A stretch of 33,481 nt of DNA from NCBI GenBank assembly GCA_900772095.1, contig CAAGQJ010000049.1, forward strand, positions 1-33,481, given 5' to 3'. Both the position numbers and the translations under genes were made by a program. Source of the stretch: Bacilli bacterium. Lineage in GTDB: Bacteria > Bacillota_I > Bacilli_A > RF39 > UBA660. The notes beneath the pieces were generated by a model. That model saw only the letters and a list, made by a program, of their open reading frames with translations, did not search any database and had not been told where the DNA came from. This document shows, piece by piece, positions 23,284-31,231 of the stretch; the stretch's first letter is position 1; every line of letters begins with the position of its first letter.

Positions 23284-24210
23284 ATGAGAATAGTTATTGC
23301 TTTAGGTGGAAATGCTTTAGGAAAAAATCCAACCGAACAATTAAGTTTAGTTAAAGAAACTGCTAAAAGTATTGTTCAAATTATTAAAGATGGTAATGAT
23401 GTAATAATTACTCATGGTAATGGTCCTCAAGTAGGCATGATTAATTTAGCAAGTGAGTATGCATCAAGTTTTAATATAACACCAAGTTTCCCTTTTCCAG
23501 AATGTAATGCAATGAGCGAAGGATATATTGGATATCACCTACAACAAGCAATTTTAAATGAATTACAACAAGAAAAAATTAATAAAAATTGTGTTACAGT
23601 AATTACGCAAGTCTTAGTAGATGAAAAAGACCCTGCCTTTAATAATCCCACAAAACCAATTGGGTCTTTCTACACAAAAGAAGATGCTACTAAACTACAT
23701 AAAGAAAGAAATTATAATTTTATAGAAGATGCAGGACGTGGCTATAGAAGAGTAGTTTCTTCCCCAAATCCTATTGATATAGTAGAAAAAGAAACAATTA
23801 AAGATTTAACTGAAAAAGGAACTATTGTAATAGCAGTAGGAGGTGGCGGTGTCCCTGTTATAAAAGAAAACAATTCATATAAAGGAATAGATGCCGTTAT
23901 TGATAAGGATAAATCTAGTGCACTTCTTGCTAGATACTTAAATGCAGACAAATTACTTATATTAACTGCAGTAGATAAAGTCTGTTTAAATTATGGAAAA
24001 GAAAATGAAATAAAACTTGATGAATTAACTATAACTGAAGCATTAAATTACATAAAAGATAATCAATTTGCCAAAGGAAGCATGTTACCAAAGATTGAAG
24101 CATGCATTAGTTTTACTAAAGAAACTGGTAATATTTCAATTATTACATCATTATTAAGTGCCACTGAAGCTTTAAAAGACACAAATGGCACTAAAATAAA
24201 AAAGAATTAA
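23284..24210 (+). CDS. arcC: Carbamate kinase
   Basis: ArcC transfers phosphate from carbamoyl phosphate to ADP, giving ATP, ammonia and CO2, and is the energy-yielding step of the pathway. The 308 aa amino-acid-kinase fold shows VIALGGNALG at the N-terminus, ITHGNGPQVGMINL (phosphate and carbamate contacts), AGRGYRRVVSSPNP (carbamate kinase specific), VIAVGGGGVPVI, AVIDKDKSSALLAR (catalytic Lys-Asp) and GSMLPKIEACISF. It starts 2 nt after arcB and is followed by the transporter after 10 nt. Confidence 0.98.
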   Translation: MRIVIALGGNALGKNPTEQLSLVKETAKSIVQIIKDGNDVIITHGNGPQVGMINLASEYASSFNITPSFPFPECNAMSEGYIGYHLQQAILNELQQEKINKNCVTVITQVLVDEKDPAFNNPTKPIGSFYTKEDATKLHKERNYNFIEDAGRGYRRVVSSPNPIDIVEKETIKDLTEKGTIVIAVGGGGVPVIKENNSYKGIDAVIDKDKSSALLARYLNADKLLILTAVDKVCLNYGKENEIKLDELTITEALNYIKDNQFAKGSMLPKIEACISFTKETGNISIITSLLSATEALKDTNGTKIKKN

Positions 24211-24220
24211 GGAGGAAAAA

Positions 24221-25681
24221 ATGAACAAGAAAAAAAGCAAAAAGAAATTTGTACTTTCAGCTTTTACAATTATTTTTATATTAATTATCTTGTTAGCACT
24301 AATTACATATTTACTACCAAACGCTATATTTAATGGTGAAACTATAGTCAATGGTAGTGGTGTAGTTCGCGCAAAATTAAAAGATGTTTTGTTAGCACCA
24401 ATTAAAGGATTTCAAGATGCTGCAGACGTTGGAATATTCATTATAATACTTGGTGGCTTCTTAAAAGTTGTCGATAAAACAGACGCTTTAAAAACAGGTA
24501 TTCAAGTATTAGTAAAAAAATTAAAAGGAAAAGAACTATTATTAATTCCTATACTAATGTTTATTTTCTCTATCGGAGGAACAACATATGGAATGTTAGA
24601 AGAAACTGTTGCATTCTATGCTTTGCTTGCTGCTACAATGGTTGCTGCTGGGATGGACACAATAGTAGCATCTGCTATAGTATTACTAGGAGCAGGATGC
24701 GGAGTATTAGGGTCAACCATTAATCCATTTGCAACTGGCGCAGCAATAAGCGCTCTACCAGCAGGAATTAAGGTAAATCAAGGAGGCATAATCGCCCTAG
24801 GTGTCTGCCTATGGTTAGTTTCACTTCTAATTAGCATTTTCTTTGTAGTAAGATATGCTAAAAAAGTAAAAAAAGATAAAGGTTCAACGTTCTTATCATT
24901 ACAAGAACAAAAAGAAGTTGAAGCAAAATTTGGCAGTGGTAATAATCCTGAAATCCTAAAAGAAATTAAAAAAGCAAAACTTACTACAAAACAAAAAATA
25001 ACACTAATTCTATTTGGATTTACATTTGTAGTTATGATTATAGGCTTTATACCATGGGAAGAATTTGGTATTACATTCTTTAATAGTTTTACTAGTTTCT
25101 TAACTGGAGAACCATTCGGAAAATGGTATTTCTTCGATGCTGCGGTATGGTTCTTTGTAATGTCAATTATAATTGCATTAGTAAATGGTATGGGTGAAAA
25201 AGACTACGTAGAAACATTTATTATTGGTACTTCAGACATTTTAAGTGTTGTACTTATAATTGCTGTAGCACGTGGAGCAAGCATTCTAATGAAAACAACT
25301 TATCTAGATAATTACATTATTTATAACGCTGCCGAATTACTAAAAGGAATGCCTGCAGTACTATACGCTCCACTAAATTATATTCTACATGTATTCTTAT
25401 CAATACTAGTACCATCATCTTCTGGACTTGCAACATTATCTACACCGATTATGGGTCCATTAACTGCTACTCTTGGATATAGCGTAGAAGTAAATACAAT
25501 GATTTTCGTCGCAGCAAACGGATTAGTTAATTTAATTACTCCAACATGTGGCGCAATTATGGGCGGTCTTGCTCTAGCAAAAGTGGAATACTCTACATGG
25601 TTTAAATGGGCATTTAAAATAATACTAACTATTGGGCTTGCTTCAATGGCTATATTAACACTAGCTATGGTAATATTTTAA
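24221..25681 (+). CDS. DcuC/YfcC-family transporter, probable arginine-ornithine antiporter
   Basis: This is a 486 aa polytopic membrane protein with about 11-12 hydrophobic helices, after a Lys-rich start (MNKKKSKKKF). It belongs to the YfcC/DcuC-like (C4-dicarboxylate anaerobic carrier type) family: FSIGGTTYGMLEETVAFYAL, GAGCGVLGSTINPFATG and PSSSGLATLSTPIMGPL are characteristic, with conserved Gly/Ser/Asn residues in the discontinuous helices. Members of this family occupy the transporter slot in many arginine deiminase operons, where arginine-ornithine exchange is the expected job. It is not the classical APC-type ArcD. SD AAGGAGG; last gene of the operon, followed by a terminator. Confidence 0.85.
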   Translation: MNKKKSKKKFVLSAFTIIFILIILLALITYLLPNAIFNGETIVNGSGVVRAKLKDVLLAPIKGFQDAADVGIFIIILGGFLKVVDKTDALKTGIQVLVKKLKGKELLLIPILMFIFSIGGTTYGMLEETVAFYALLAATMVAAGMDTIVASAIVLLGAGCGVLGSTINPFATGAAISALPAGIKVNQGGIIALGVCLWLVSLLISIFFVVRYAKKVKKDKGSTFLSLQEQKEVEAKFGSGNNPEILKEIKKAKLTTKQKITLILFGFTFVVMIIGFIPWEEFGITFFNSFTSFLTGEPFGKWYFFDAAVWFFVMSIIIALVNGMGEKDYVETFIIGTSDILSVVLIIAVARGASILMKTTYLDNYIIYNAAELLKGMPAVLYAPLNYILHVFLSILVPSSSGLATLSTPIMGPLTATLGYSVEVNTMIFVAANGLVNLITPTCGAIMGGLALAKVEYSTWFKWAFKIILTIGLASMAILTLAMVIF

Positions 25682-25689
25682 AGTTAATC

Positions 25690-25716
25690 AAAAGCACTTG
25701 AAAAAGTGTTTTTTTT
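25690..25716 (+). terminator. Intrinsic terminator of the arc operon
   Basis: AAAAGCACTT (25690-25699) pairs with AAGTGTTTTT (25704-25713) with one G-U pair, loop GAAA, followed by more T's. The -35 of the next promoter is embedded in it. Confidence 0.85.
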
Positions 25717-25726
25717 ATCCTATAAT
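25698..25726 (+). promoter_or_regulatory. Sigma-A promoter of a second candidate small RNA
   Basis: TTGAAA (25698-25703), 17 nt, TATAAT (25721-25726), the same elements as the tRNA-Lys promoter. The -35 lies in the loop of the preceding terminator. Confidence 0.65.
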
Positions 25727-25732
25727 TAACTT

Positions 25733-25887
25733 ATAAGGTAAAGAAGGGAAGTAAACAAAGAAAAACAGGTTTAAATTTTAAAAACAAAAATAATAAAAAA
25801 ATTACTTAACAGATATAACAATACTAAATTCAGTAACAATAACAACAGGAACTCCTTAATTAGGAATAGAAAAATCTATTTCTTTTT
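25733..25887 (+). ncRNA. Candidate small RNA, about 155 nt, between the arc operon and a transglutaminase-like gene
   Basis: The gap 25682-25939 has no ORF with a plausible start, yet it is framed by a consensus promoter (25698-25726) and an intrinsic terminator (25863-25887). A separate promoter for the next gene follows directly. The RNA is A-rich and mostly unstructured. It contains CTCCTT (25852-25857), the exact complement of the SD AAGGAG, in the 3' part, which could let it pair with ribosome binding sites; this is inference. I recognise no known RNA family (not 6S, SRP or tmRNA). Confidence 0.45.
25863..25887 (+). terminator. Intrinsic terminator of the candidate small RNA
   Basis: GGAATAGA (25863-25870) and TCTATTTC (25875-25882) pair over 8 bp with one G-U, loop AAAA, followed by five T's. 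Confidence 0.7.
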
Positions 25888-25889
25888 AA

Positions 25890-25918
25890 TTGACTAATAA
25901 GTTCTAAAAATATATAAT
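25890..25918 (+). promoter_or_regulatory. Sigma-A promoter of the transglutaminase-like gene and ppaC
   Basis: TTGACT (25890-25895), 17 nt, TATAAT (25913-25918). Start of transcription is expected near 25925, with the SD AAGGGG shortly after. Confidence 0.75.
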
Positions 25919-25939
25919 GTATATAGGTAAGGGGTAATT

Positions 25940-26458
25940 ATGGAATATATTTTTAGAAATAAGTTATTACTTAATGAAAAATTTAATGAAAACTTTAACA
26001 ATTTAGTAAAAAGTGGTAGAATAGTTGAAATACCGGATGATATTTGGTCTATCATAGAAGAAGATAAATCGAGTATCAAAATTGACGGCAATGACGTAAG
26101 TTTCGCTCAAATACTTAAAGAAGGTTTAAGTGAAGGTAGATGCTATCAATGTAGTACCAATTTAGCACTTTTATTACATTTATATGATTATGAAGTAAAA
26201 CAAGTTATTGGTAAAAACCATTACTTTAAAGGAACTACTGGTTCTCCAAATGGAGGGCACTACTGGCTCGAAGTTAAATATGGAGATGATTGGTATATAC
26301 TTGATACCTCATTACTTTGCATGATTAAAAAATATAGTGCTTATTCCCTAGGATATGAAGGTATCAAAAATATAAAAGCAGAAGATATGCTTTTAGATGG
26401 TAACTATTATAGTATTTATTTAGGCTTAAAAAATAGAAAAGATAATATTAGAAGGTGA
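25940..26458 (+). CDS. Transglutaminase-like/papain-fold cysteine protein, function unknown
   Basis: The 172 aa protein shows a plausible Cys-His-Asp triad in the order typical of transglutaminase-like folds. EGRCYQCSTNLALLLHLYDY (Cys at the start of a helix) is followed by GGHYWLEVKYGDDWYILDTSL (His and Asp on neighbouring strands). The N-terminal 65 residues are helical and charged and may be family-specific. No signal peptide or membrane anchor is seen, so it is likely cytoplasmic. It might be a peptidase, an acyltransferase or an inactive relative; the substrate is unknown. It starts at ATG 25940 behind its own promoter and lies 3 nt before ppaC, so both are co-transcribed. Confidence 0.75.
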   Translation: MEYIFRNKLLLNEKFNENFNNLVKSGRIVEIPDDIWSIIEEDKSSIKIDGNDVSFAQILKEGLSEGRCYQCSTNLALLLHLYDYEVKQVIGKNHYFKGTTGSPNGGHYWLEVKYGDDWYILDTSLLCMIKKYSAYSLGYEGIKNIKAEDMLLDGNYYSIYLGLKNRKDNIRR

Positions 26459-26461
26459 GTT

Positions 26462-28072
26462 ATGAAAAAAATATATATATTTGGACACAAAAACCCAGAT
26501 ACCGATAGTGTTACTGGTGCTATTAGCTTGTCATATTTAAAAAATTGTTTAGGTTATAATACCGAACCTCGTGTTTTAGGAAAAATTAACAATGAAACCA
26601 AATTTGCGTTAGAACACTTTAAAATAAAAGAACCAAAATATCTAGAGGATGTTAAATTACAAATAAAAGATTTAAATTATTATAAGGATTATTATTTACC
26701 AGAGACTAGTTCTATCAAAAAAACATATGATTACTTACTAGAAAAGGATATAACTGGTGTACCTATTGTAGATGCTAATAAAAAACTTAAAGGAATAACA
26801 ACTTTAAAAGATATTGCTAAAAAAGTAATAGATGTAAACTATAGTCATTTAGTAACTTCATACAGTAATATACTAGAAACACTAAACGGAAAAGAAATAC
26901 TACATTTTGATGATGAAATAAGTGGCAACTTATTAGTAGCAACTTTTAGAAGCACAACTTTTTTAAGCACCATTTCTTTAAATAACGATGACATTTTAAT
27001 AGTAGGAGACCGTCATAGTATATTAGAATATGCAGTTAAATCTAAAGTAAAAATGATTATTCTAGTAGGAGATAACAACATAAAACCAAGTATGTTAAAA
27101 CTAGCTTCAAAAAATAAAATTAATATTATATCTACATCTTTTGACTCATTTCACACTGCTAAATTAGTGGTACTTAGTGATTATATTAAAAATTTATTGG
27201 ATAACAAACGTTCTCATCGTTTTACCGAAAATGATTATTATGATGAATTTATTTCACTTGCTACTAAACTAAAGTATAACAACTATCCTATTGTTGGTAA
27301 AAACAATACATGCAAAGGGCTAATTAGAATTACTGATACTCTAAAAAAGAATAAAAAACAAGTTATATTAGTAGACCATAATGAGTATGAACAAAGTGTA
27401 GATGGTATAGAAGAAGCAGATATTATCGAAGTTATAGACCATCATCGTATAGGCAATATCTCTACAAATAGCCCAATTAACTTTAGAAACATGTCTGTCG
27501 GAAGCACTAATACAATTATATATAATTTATACCTAGAGAACAAAATAGAAATACCTTATGAAATGGCAGGTATGATGATTTCTGGCATATTATCTGATAC
27601 ATTAGGTCTTACCAGTCCTACTACAACAAAAAAAGATATTGAAGCTGTTTTATCACTATCAAAGATATTAGAAATAGACTATAATGATTATTTCATGGAT
27701 ATGATGAAAGCAGGAACTTCTCTAAAAGGCTTATCTATCGAAGATATATTAAATCAAGATATGAAAGTTTATGAAGTAAATGATAAATCATACGCTATAA
27801 GTCAAGTAACAACATTAGACCAAGACTTCATTTTAGATAAAAAAGATAAATTCCTAAATGAAATTAATAAAATGAAAGAAACAAATAAATATAATGTAGT
27901 ATTACTATTAATTACTAACATAATAGATAATGGTTCATATTTATTATACTCTGATGGTGCAGAAGACTATGTAAGTACTATATTTAATGTAGATAAAGTA
28001 AAAGAAGGTATATTTTTGAAAAAAATAGTTTCAAGAAAAAAACAAGTTGTATCTCGCTTAGGAGAAATATAA
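26462..28072 (+). CDS. ppaC: Manganese-dependent inorganic pyrophosphatase with CBS regulatory domains
   Basis: This family II pyrophosphatase splits PPi to 2 Pi. The 536 aa protein is about 230 residues longer than simple family II enzymes because a regulatory insert splits the DHH domain. The catalytic start is IFGHKNPDTDSVTGA (His9, Asp13 and Asp15 as metal ligands). The insert has a CBS repeat (YDYLLEKDITGVPIVDANKKLKGITT), a DRTGG-like middle (DDILIVGDRHSILEYAV) and a second CBS repeat (YNNYPIVGKNNTCKGLIRI). Catalysis resumes with VDHNEYEQSVDGI, EVIDHHRIGN (DHH) and the DHHA2 domain ending SRKKQVVSRLGEI. CBS-PPases of this layout are inhibited by AMP/ADP and activated by ATP or diadenosine polyphosphates. 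Confidence 0.95.
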   Translation: MKKIYIFGHKNPDTDSVTGAISLSYLKNCLGYNTEPRVLGKINNETKFALEHFKIKEPKYLEDVKLQIKDLNYYKDYYLPETSSIKKTYDYLLEKDITGVPIVDANKKLKGITTLKDIAKKVIDVNYSHLVTSYSNILETLNGKEILHFDDEISGNLLVATFRSTTFLSTISLNNDDILIVGDRHSILEYAVKSKVKMIILVGDNNIKPSMLKLASKNKINIISTSFDSFHTAKLVVLSDYIKNLLDNKRSHRFTENDYYDEFISLATKLKYNNYPIVGKNNTCKGLIRITDTLKKNKKQVILVDHNEYEQSVDGIEEADIIEVIDHHRIGNISTNSPINFRNMSVGSTNTIIYNLYLENKIEIPYEMAGMMISGILSDTLGLTSPTTTKKDIEAVLSLSKILEIDYNDYFMDMMKAGTSLKGLSIEDILNQDMKVYEVNDKSYAISQVTTLDQDFILDKKDKFLNEINKMKETNKYNVVLLLITNIIDNGSYLLYSDGAEDYVSTIFNVDKVKEGIFLKKIVSRKKQVVSRLGEI

Positions 28073-28110
28073 AAGCTATTAATGATTAGTATGCAACCAT
28101 TAATAGCTTT
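28072..28110 (+). terminator. Large inverted repeat after ppaC
   Basis: A perfect 13 bp stem (28072-28084 with 28098-28110) encloses a 13 nt loop and overlaps the ppaC stop. No T-tract follows, so it may act in RNA stability rather than as a classical terminator. Confidence 0.5.
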
Positions 28111-28126
28111 GTTGCTATGTAACGAT

Positions 28127-28340
28127 TTGTTGTTAAAAACTTAAAATAATATTATTGAAAATAAAACATTATTAAGTATCAAGTTCATTTTGTTACTGAA
28201 CAATTATTCAAACAGTAATTGATGAACGCAAGCATGTCAAAGCTTACAAAAGTGTAAATATTTATAAGTGATGTATTATCTATAAATAAACGCTTGACAG
28301 AAAAACAACATGATAAGTTGACTTTTTTGTATTACTTATT
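28127..28340 (+). other. Structured intergenic region before spoVD (possible regulatory RNA)
   Basis: The gap 28111-28455 contains no gene. A possible promoter, TTGTTG (28127-28132), 17 nt, TATTAT (28150-28155), is followed by a nested stem: GTTCAT/ATGAAC (28183-28188 with 28222-28227) enclosing TTACTG/CAGTAA (28193-28198 with 28213-28218). Small hairpins AAGC/GCTT (28230-28245) and TTACA/TGTAA (28244-28257) come next, then TGTCAA pairing at distance with TTGACA, and a weak hairpin with six T's near 28310-28337. The rest up to 28455 is AT-rich with a TATAAT at 28430-28435, probably the -10 of spoVD. Confidence 0.35.
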
Positions 28341-28455
28341 ACTATTAAAATTAAAATATTTAAAAAAATAATTAAAAATAATATCACATCAAAATAAGTT
28401 CTTTTTCTTCTAATTTTCTTTTAATAAAATATAATAATATGAGGTGATATGTTAT

Positions 28456-30366
28456 ATGTTTATTAAAAAAAATAACGAAAGAATAATTATTATACTATTT
28501 GTTATGTGTGTTTGCTTTATATTTGTTTTTTTACGAATATTCTATGTCCAAACTATTTCCTACTCTAAACTTAGCAACTTATCGGATGATTTGTGGAGTA
28601 GAAATTTACCAATAACTGCTGAAAGAGGTAAAATCCTAGATAGAAATGGCATTGTCCTAGCAGATAACATTACAACAACTAGTTTAATTATTATCCCCAA
28701 TCAAATAGAAGATAAAGAAACTGTAGCAAAAGTATTATCAGATATATTAAATACCAGTTATGAAGATATGTATAAACATATAACAAAAAAAACTTCTATA
28801 GAAAGAATTCATCCTGAAGGAAGAAGACTTGATTATGAAATCGCAGATAAAATAAATAGTTATAATTTTAAAGGAGTATATTTGGTAAAAGAATCCGAAA
28901 GATATTACCCATATAAAAATTTATTATCACATGTACTTGGTTATGTAGGAATAGACAATCAAGGATTAAGTGGTATCGAATTATTATACGATGATTATTT
29001 AAAAGGAACTGATGGTGCAATTAAGTATTATAGTGATGCCAAAGGAGGAAGACTTGACCTTAATGAACTATATATTGATAGTGAAAGTGGTTTAGATATT
29101 ATGCTTACTATTGATTATAATATACAAAACTCCGTTGAAAGAGAACTCGATAATATAGTTACTATGTTTGAACCAGATAACGCTTTAGCAATAGCCATGA
29201 ACCCTAATACTGGCGAAGTACTCGCCATGGCTTCTAGACCAAACTATGACCCAAATAATTATCAAGACTATAACATGGAAACAATAAGCCGTAACCTACC
29301 AATTTGGATGAGTTATGAACCGGGGTCAACGTTTAAAATCATTACAACTGCATCAGCGGTAGAAGAAGCGGTAGTTAACTTAGAAACAGACACATTTTAT
29401 GACCCAGGGTCAGTTAAGGTTAGCGGTGCAAAATTAAGATGTTGGAAAAGTGGAGGACATGGGCACCAAACTTATTTACAAGTTTTTGAAAACTCTTGTA
29501 ACCCAGGCTTTGTATCTTTAGGTTTCAAACTAGGAAAAGAAAAACTATTTAATTACCTAGATATATTTGGCTTTGGAGAGAAAACCGGTATTGATTTAAA
29601 CGGTGAAGGAATGGGAATTATTTTTCCCCTTGATAAAGTAGGTGACTTAGAACTTGCTACCACTGCGTTTGGCCAAGGAGTAAGTGTAACCCCCGTACAA
29701 CAAGTAACAGCAGTTTCTTCAGTAGTTAATGGAGGATATTTATATAAACCATATATTTTAAAAAGTATTCTTGATAGCAAAACAAATAACATCATTACTA
29801 GTACTGAAAAGACTTTAGTACGCAAAACTATTAGCGAAAATACCTCAAAAATAATGCGTATGGCTTTGGAAAGCGTTGTTGCCAAAGGAGGAGGTAAAAT
29901 GACTTATATAGATGGTTACCGCGTCGGAGGCAAAACAGGTACTGCTCAAAAAGTAAAAAATGGCAGATATTTAGAAAATAACTATATTATGAGTTTTATG
30001 GCAGTTTTACCCAGTAACGACCCAGAAGTTGTTTTATACCTTGCAATTGATAATCCCAAACACACTGCACTCTTATCAAGTTATACAACAACACCTTTTG
30101 TAAGAAAAATATTACTTGACATCATTAGTATTATGAATATTCCTAAACAAGATAATCAAAAAGAAAAAGATTACGAGTGGTATGACAAAAAATATTACGA
30201 AGTTCCAAACGTTGTAGGACTAACCAAAAAAGAAGCAAAAAAACTATTAACAGGATTTGATATAGAATATGCCGGAGAAGGCGATATTGTAATAGAACAA
30301 ACTCCTCAAGCAAACACAAGATATTACGAAAGCGGAACAATTAAACTCCTTATGGGTAGTAAATAA
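28456..30366 (+). CDS. spoVD: SpoVD/PBP2B-type penicillin-binding protein (class B transpeptidase)
   Basis: This transpeptidase cross-links peptidoglycan, at the spore cortex for SpoVD or the division septum for PBP2B. From ATG 28456 (GAGGTGAT 7 nt upstream) it is 636 aa. It has a membrane anchor (IIIILFVMCVCFIFVFLRIF), a PBP dimer domain, and a transpeptidase with EPGSTFK (Ser nucleophile), the SCNPGF segment (SxN-type motif) and VGGKTGTAQKV (KTG). One C-terminal PASTA domain follows (VPNVVGLTKKEAKKLL). A single PASTA, the length (B. subtilis SpoVD 646 aa) and long shared stretches such as CWKSGGHG and GFGEKTGIDLNGEGMGI favour SpoVD over PBP2B (about 716 aa, two PASTA). A vegetative role is not excluded. 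Confidence 0.9.
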   Translation: MFIKKNNERIIIILFVMCVCFIFVFLRIFYVQTISYSKLSNLSDDLWSRNLPITAERGKILDRNGIVLADNITTTSLIIIPNQIEDKETVAKVLSDILNTSYEDMYKHITKKTSIERIHPEGRRLDYEIADKINSYNFKGVYLVKESERYYPYKNLLSHVLGYVGIDNQGLSGIELLYDDYLKGTDGAIKYYSDAKGGRLDLNELYIDSESGLDIMLTIDYNIQNSVERELDNIVTMFEPDNALAIAMNPNTGEVLAMASRPNYDPNNYQDYNMETISRNLPIWMSYEPGSTFKIITTASAVEEAVVNLETDTFYDPGSVKVSGAKLRCWKSGGHGHQTYLQVFENSCNPGFVSLGFKLGKEKLFNYLDIFGFGEKTGIDLNGEGMGIIFPLDKVGDLELATTAFGQGVSVTPVQQVTAVSSVVNGGYLYKPYILKSILDSKTNNIITSTEKTLVRKTISENTSKIMRMALESVVAKGGGKMTYIDGYRVGGKTGTAQKVKNGRYLENNYIMSFMAVLPSNDPEVVLYLAIDNPKHTALLSSYTTTPFVRKILLDIISIMNIPKQDNQKEKDYEWYDKKYYEVPNVVGLTKKEAKKLLTGFDIEYAGEGDIVIEQTPQANTRYYESGTIKLLMGSK

Positions 30367-30472
30367 TAAATTTAAATTAAAGACTTTTTATTGAATTATT
30401 ATATAAAAAGAAAAGTTAAAGAAACAATTGATTATTTTAATGATATAATATAGAGAAGTTCAGGTGATTAAT

Positions 30473-31099
30473 ATGAATATAAAAAAAATATTAAATAGTG
30501 AAAATATATCAGAAGCTTTAGAAAAAAATGAAGATATAATTTTCAAAGAAATACCAGAGTTAAAACCCGAAAAAAACTTTAATCAACAACATCCACATCA
30601 TCATTTAGACTTATGGAATCATACCAAATGTGCTTTATCTTTGTCTTCAAATAATGAAATAATAAGAATTAGTTTATTATTACACGATATAGGAAAACCT
30701 ATATGTTACACCCTCCAAAATGGCGTAAAACATTATAAAAACCATCCAGAAATAAGTGCTAATTTATCTTATAAAATACTAAAAAGATTAAACTATAATG
30801 AAGAAGAAATAGAATTAATAACTTTCCTAATAAGAAATCATGATACCAAAATTACTGAAGATAATATTAAAGAAAATTGCAATTTATATTATATGTTATC
30901 ACAAATACAATATTGTGATGCTCTTGCACATAATCCTGATTATTTAGAAAAAAGAATAAAATATTTACAAGAAATAAAAGAAATCTTTTCTAAAAAAATA
31001 AATATAAGTAATGACTTCTTTATGCCCTTAATAGACATAAACAATTCTTTTGATTTAAAACATAAAATTAAATGTAAACTACTATCCAAATATAAATAA
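30473..31099 (+). CDS. HD-domain phosphohydrolase-like protein, 208 aa
   Basis: The protein carries an HD domain: HLDLWNHT (first His), LLLHDIGKPICYT (HD pair), a KNHPEISANL segment and FLIRNHDTKI, followed by CDALAHNP with a late Asp. This order matches metal-dependent HD hydrolases, close to the HD part of CCA-adding enzymes and related small phosphohydrolases. No nucleotidyltransferase domain is present. Start ATG 30473, 4 nt after AGGTGAT; an extended -10 (TGATATAAT, 30441-30449) suggests its own promoter. It interrupts the murein cluster between spoVD and mraY. Substrate unknown. Confidence 0.8.
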   Translation: MNIKKILNSENISEALEKNEDIIFKEIPELKPEKNFNQQHPHHHLDLWNHTKCALSLSSNNEIIRISLLLHDIGKPICYTLQNGVKHYKNHPEISANLSYKILKRLNYNEEEIELITFLIRNHDTKITEDNIKENCNLYYMLSQIQYCDALAHNPDYLEKRIKYLQEIKEIFSKKINISNDFFMPLIDINNSFDLKHKIKCKLLSKYK

Positions 31100-31201
31100 A
31101 TAATTAAATATGTTCTTTTTCTCTTTATGAAAAATAAAATTTAATATATGTAAATTTAAATAAATATAAATAATTTTATTTTATTTGATTAATATTTGTT
31201 G

Positions 31202-31207
31202 TATAAT
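31202..31207 (+). promoter_or_regulatory. Putative -10 element of mraY
   Basis: TATAAT at 31202-31207, in the context TTTGTTGTATAAT also seen before rimM. No convincing -35 at normal spacing. The mraY SD (AAGGTG) is about 15 nt downstream. Confidence 0.4.
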
Positions 31208-31231
31208 ATTTCTAGAAAGAAAGGTGAAAGC

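Noticed and set aside
28293..28298. TTGACA as the -35 of spoVD
   Set aside because: No -10-like sequence lies 16-19 nt downstream. The TATAAT at 28430 is far too distant.
29553..29885. 110 aa minus-strand open frame inside spoVD
   Set aside because: Antisense to the conserved transpeptidase domain; no SD and no recognisable protein features.
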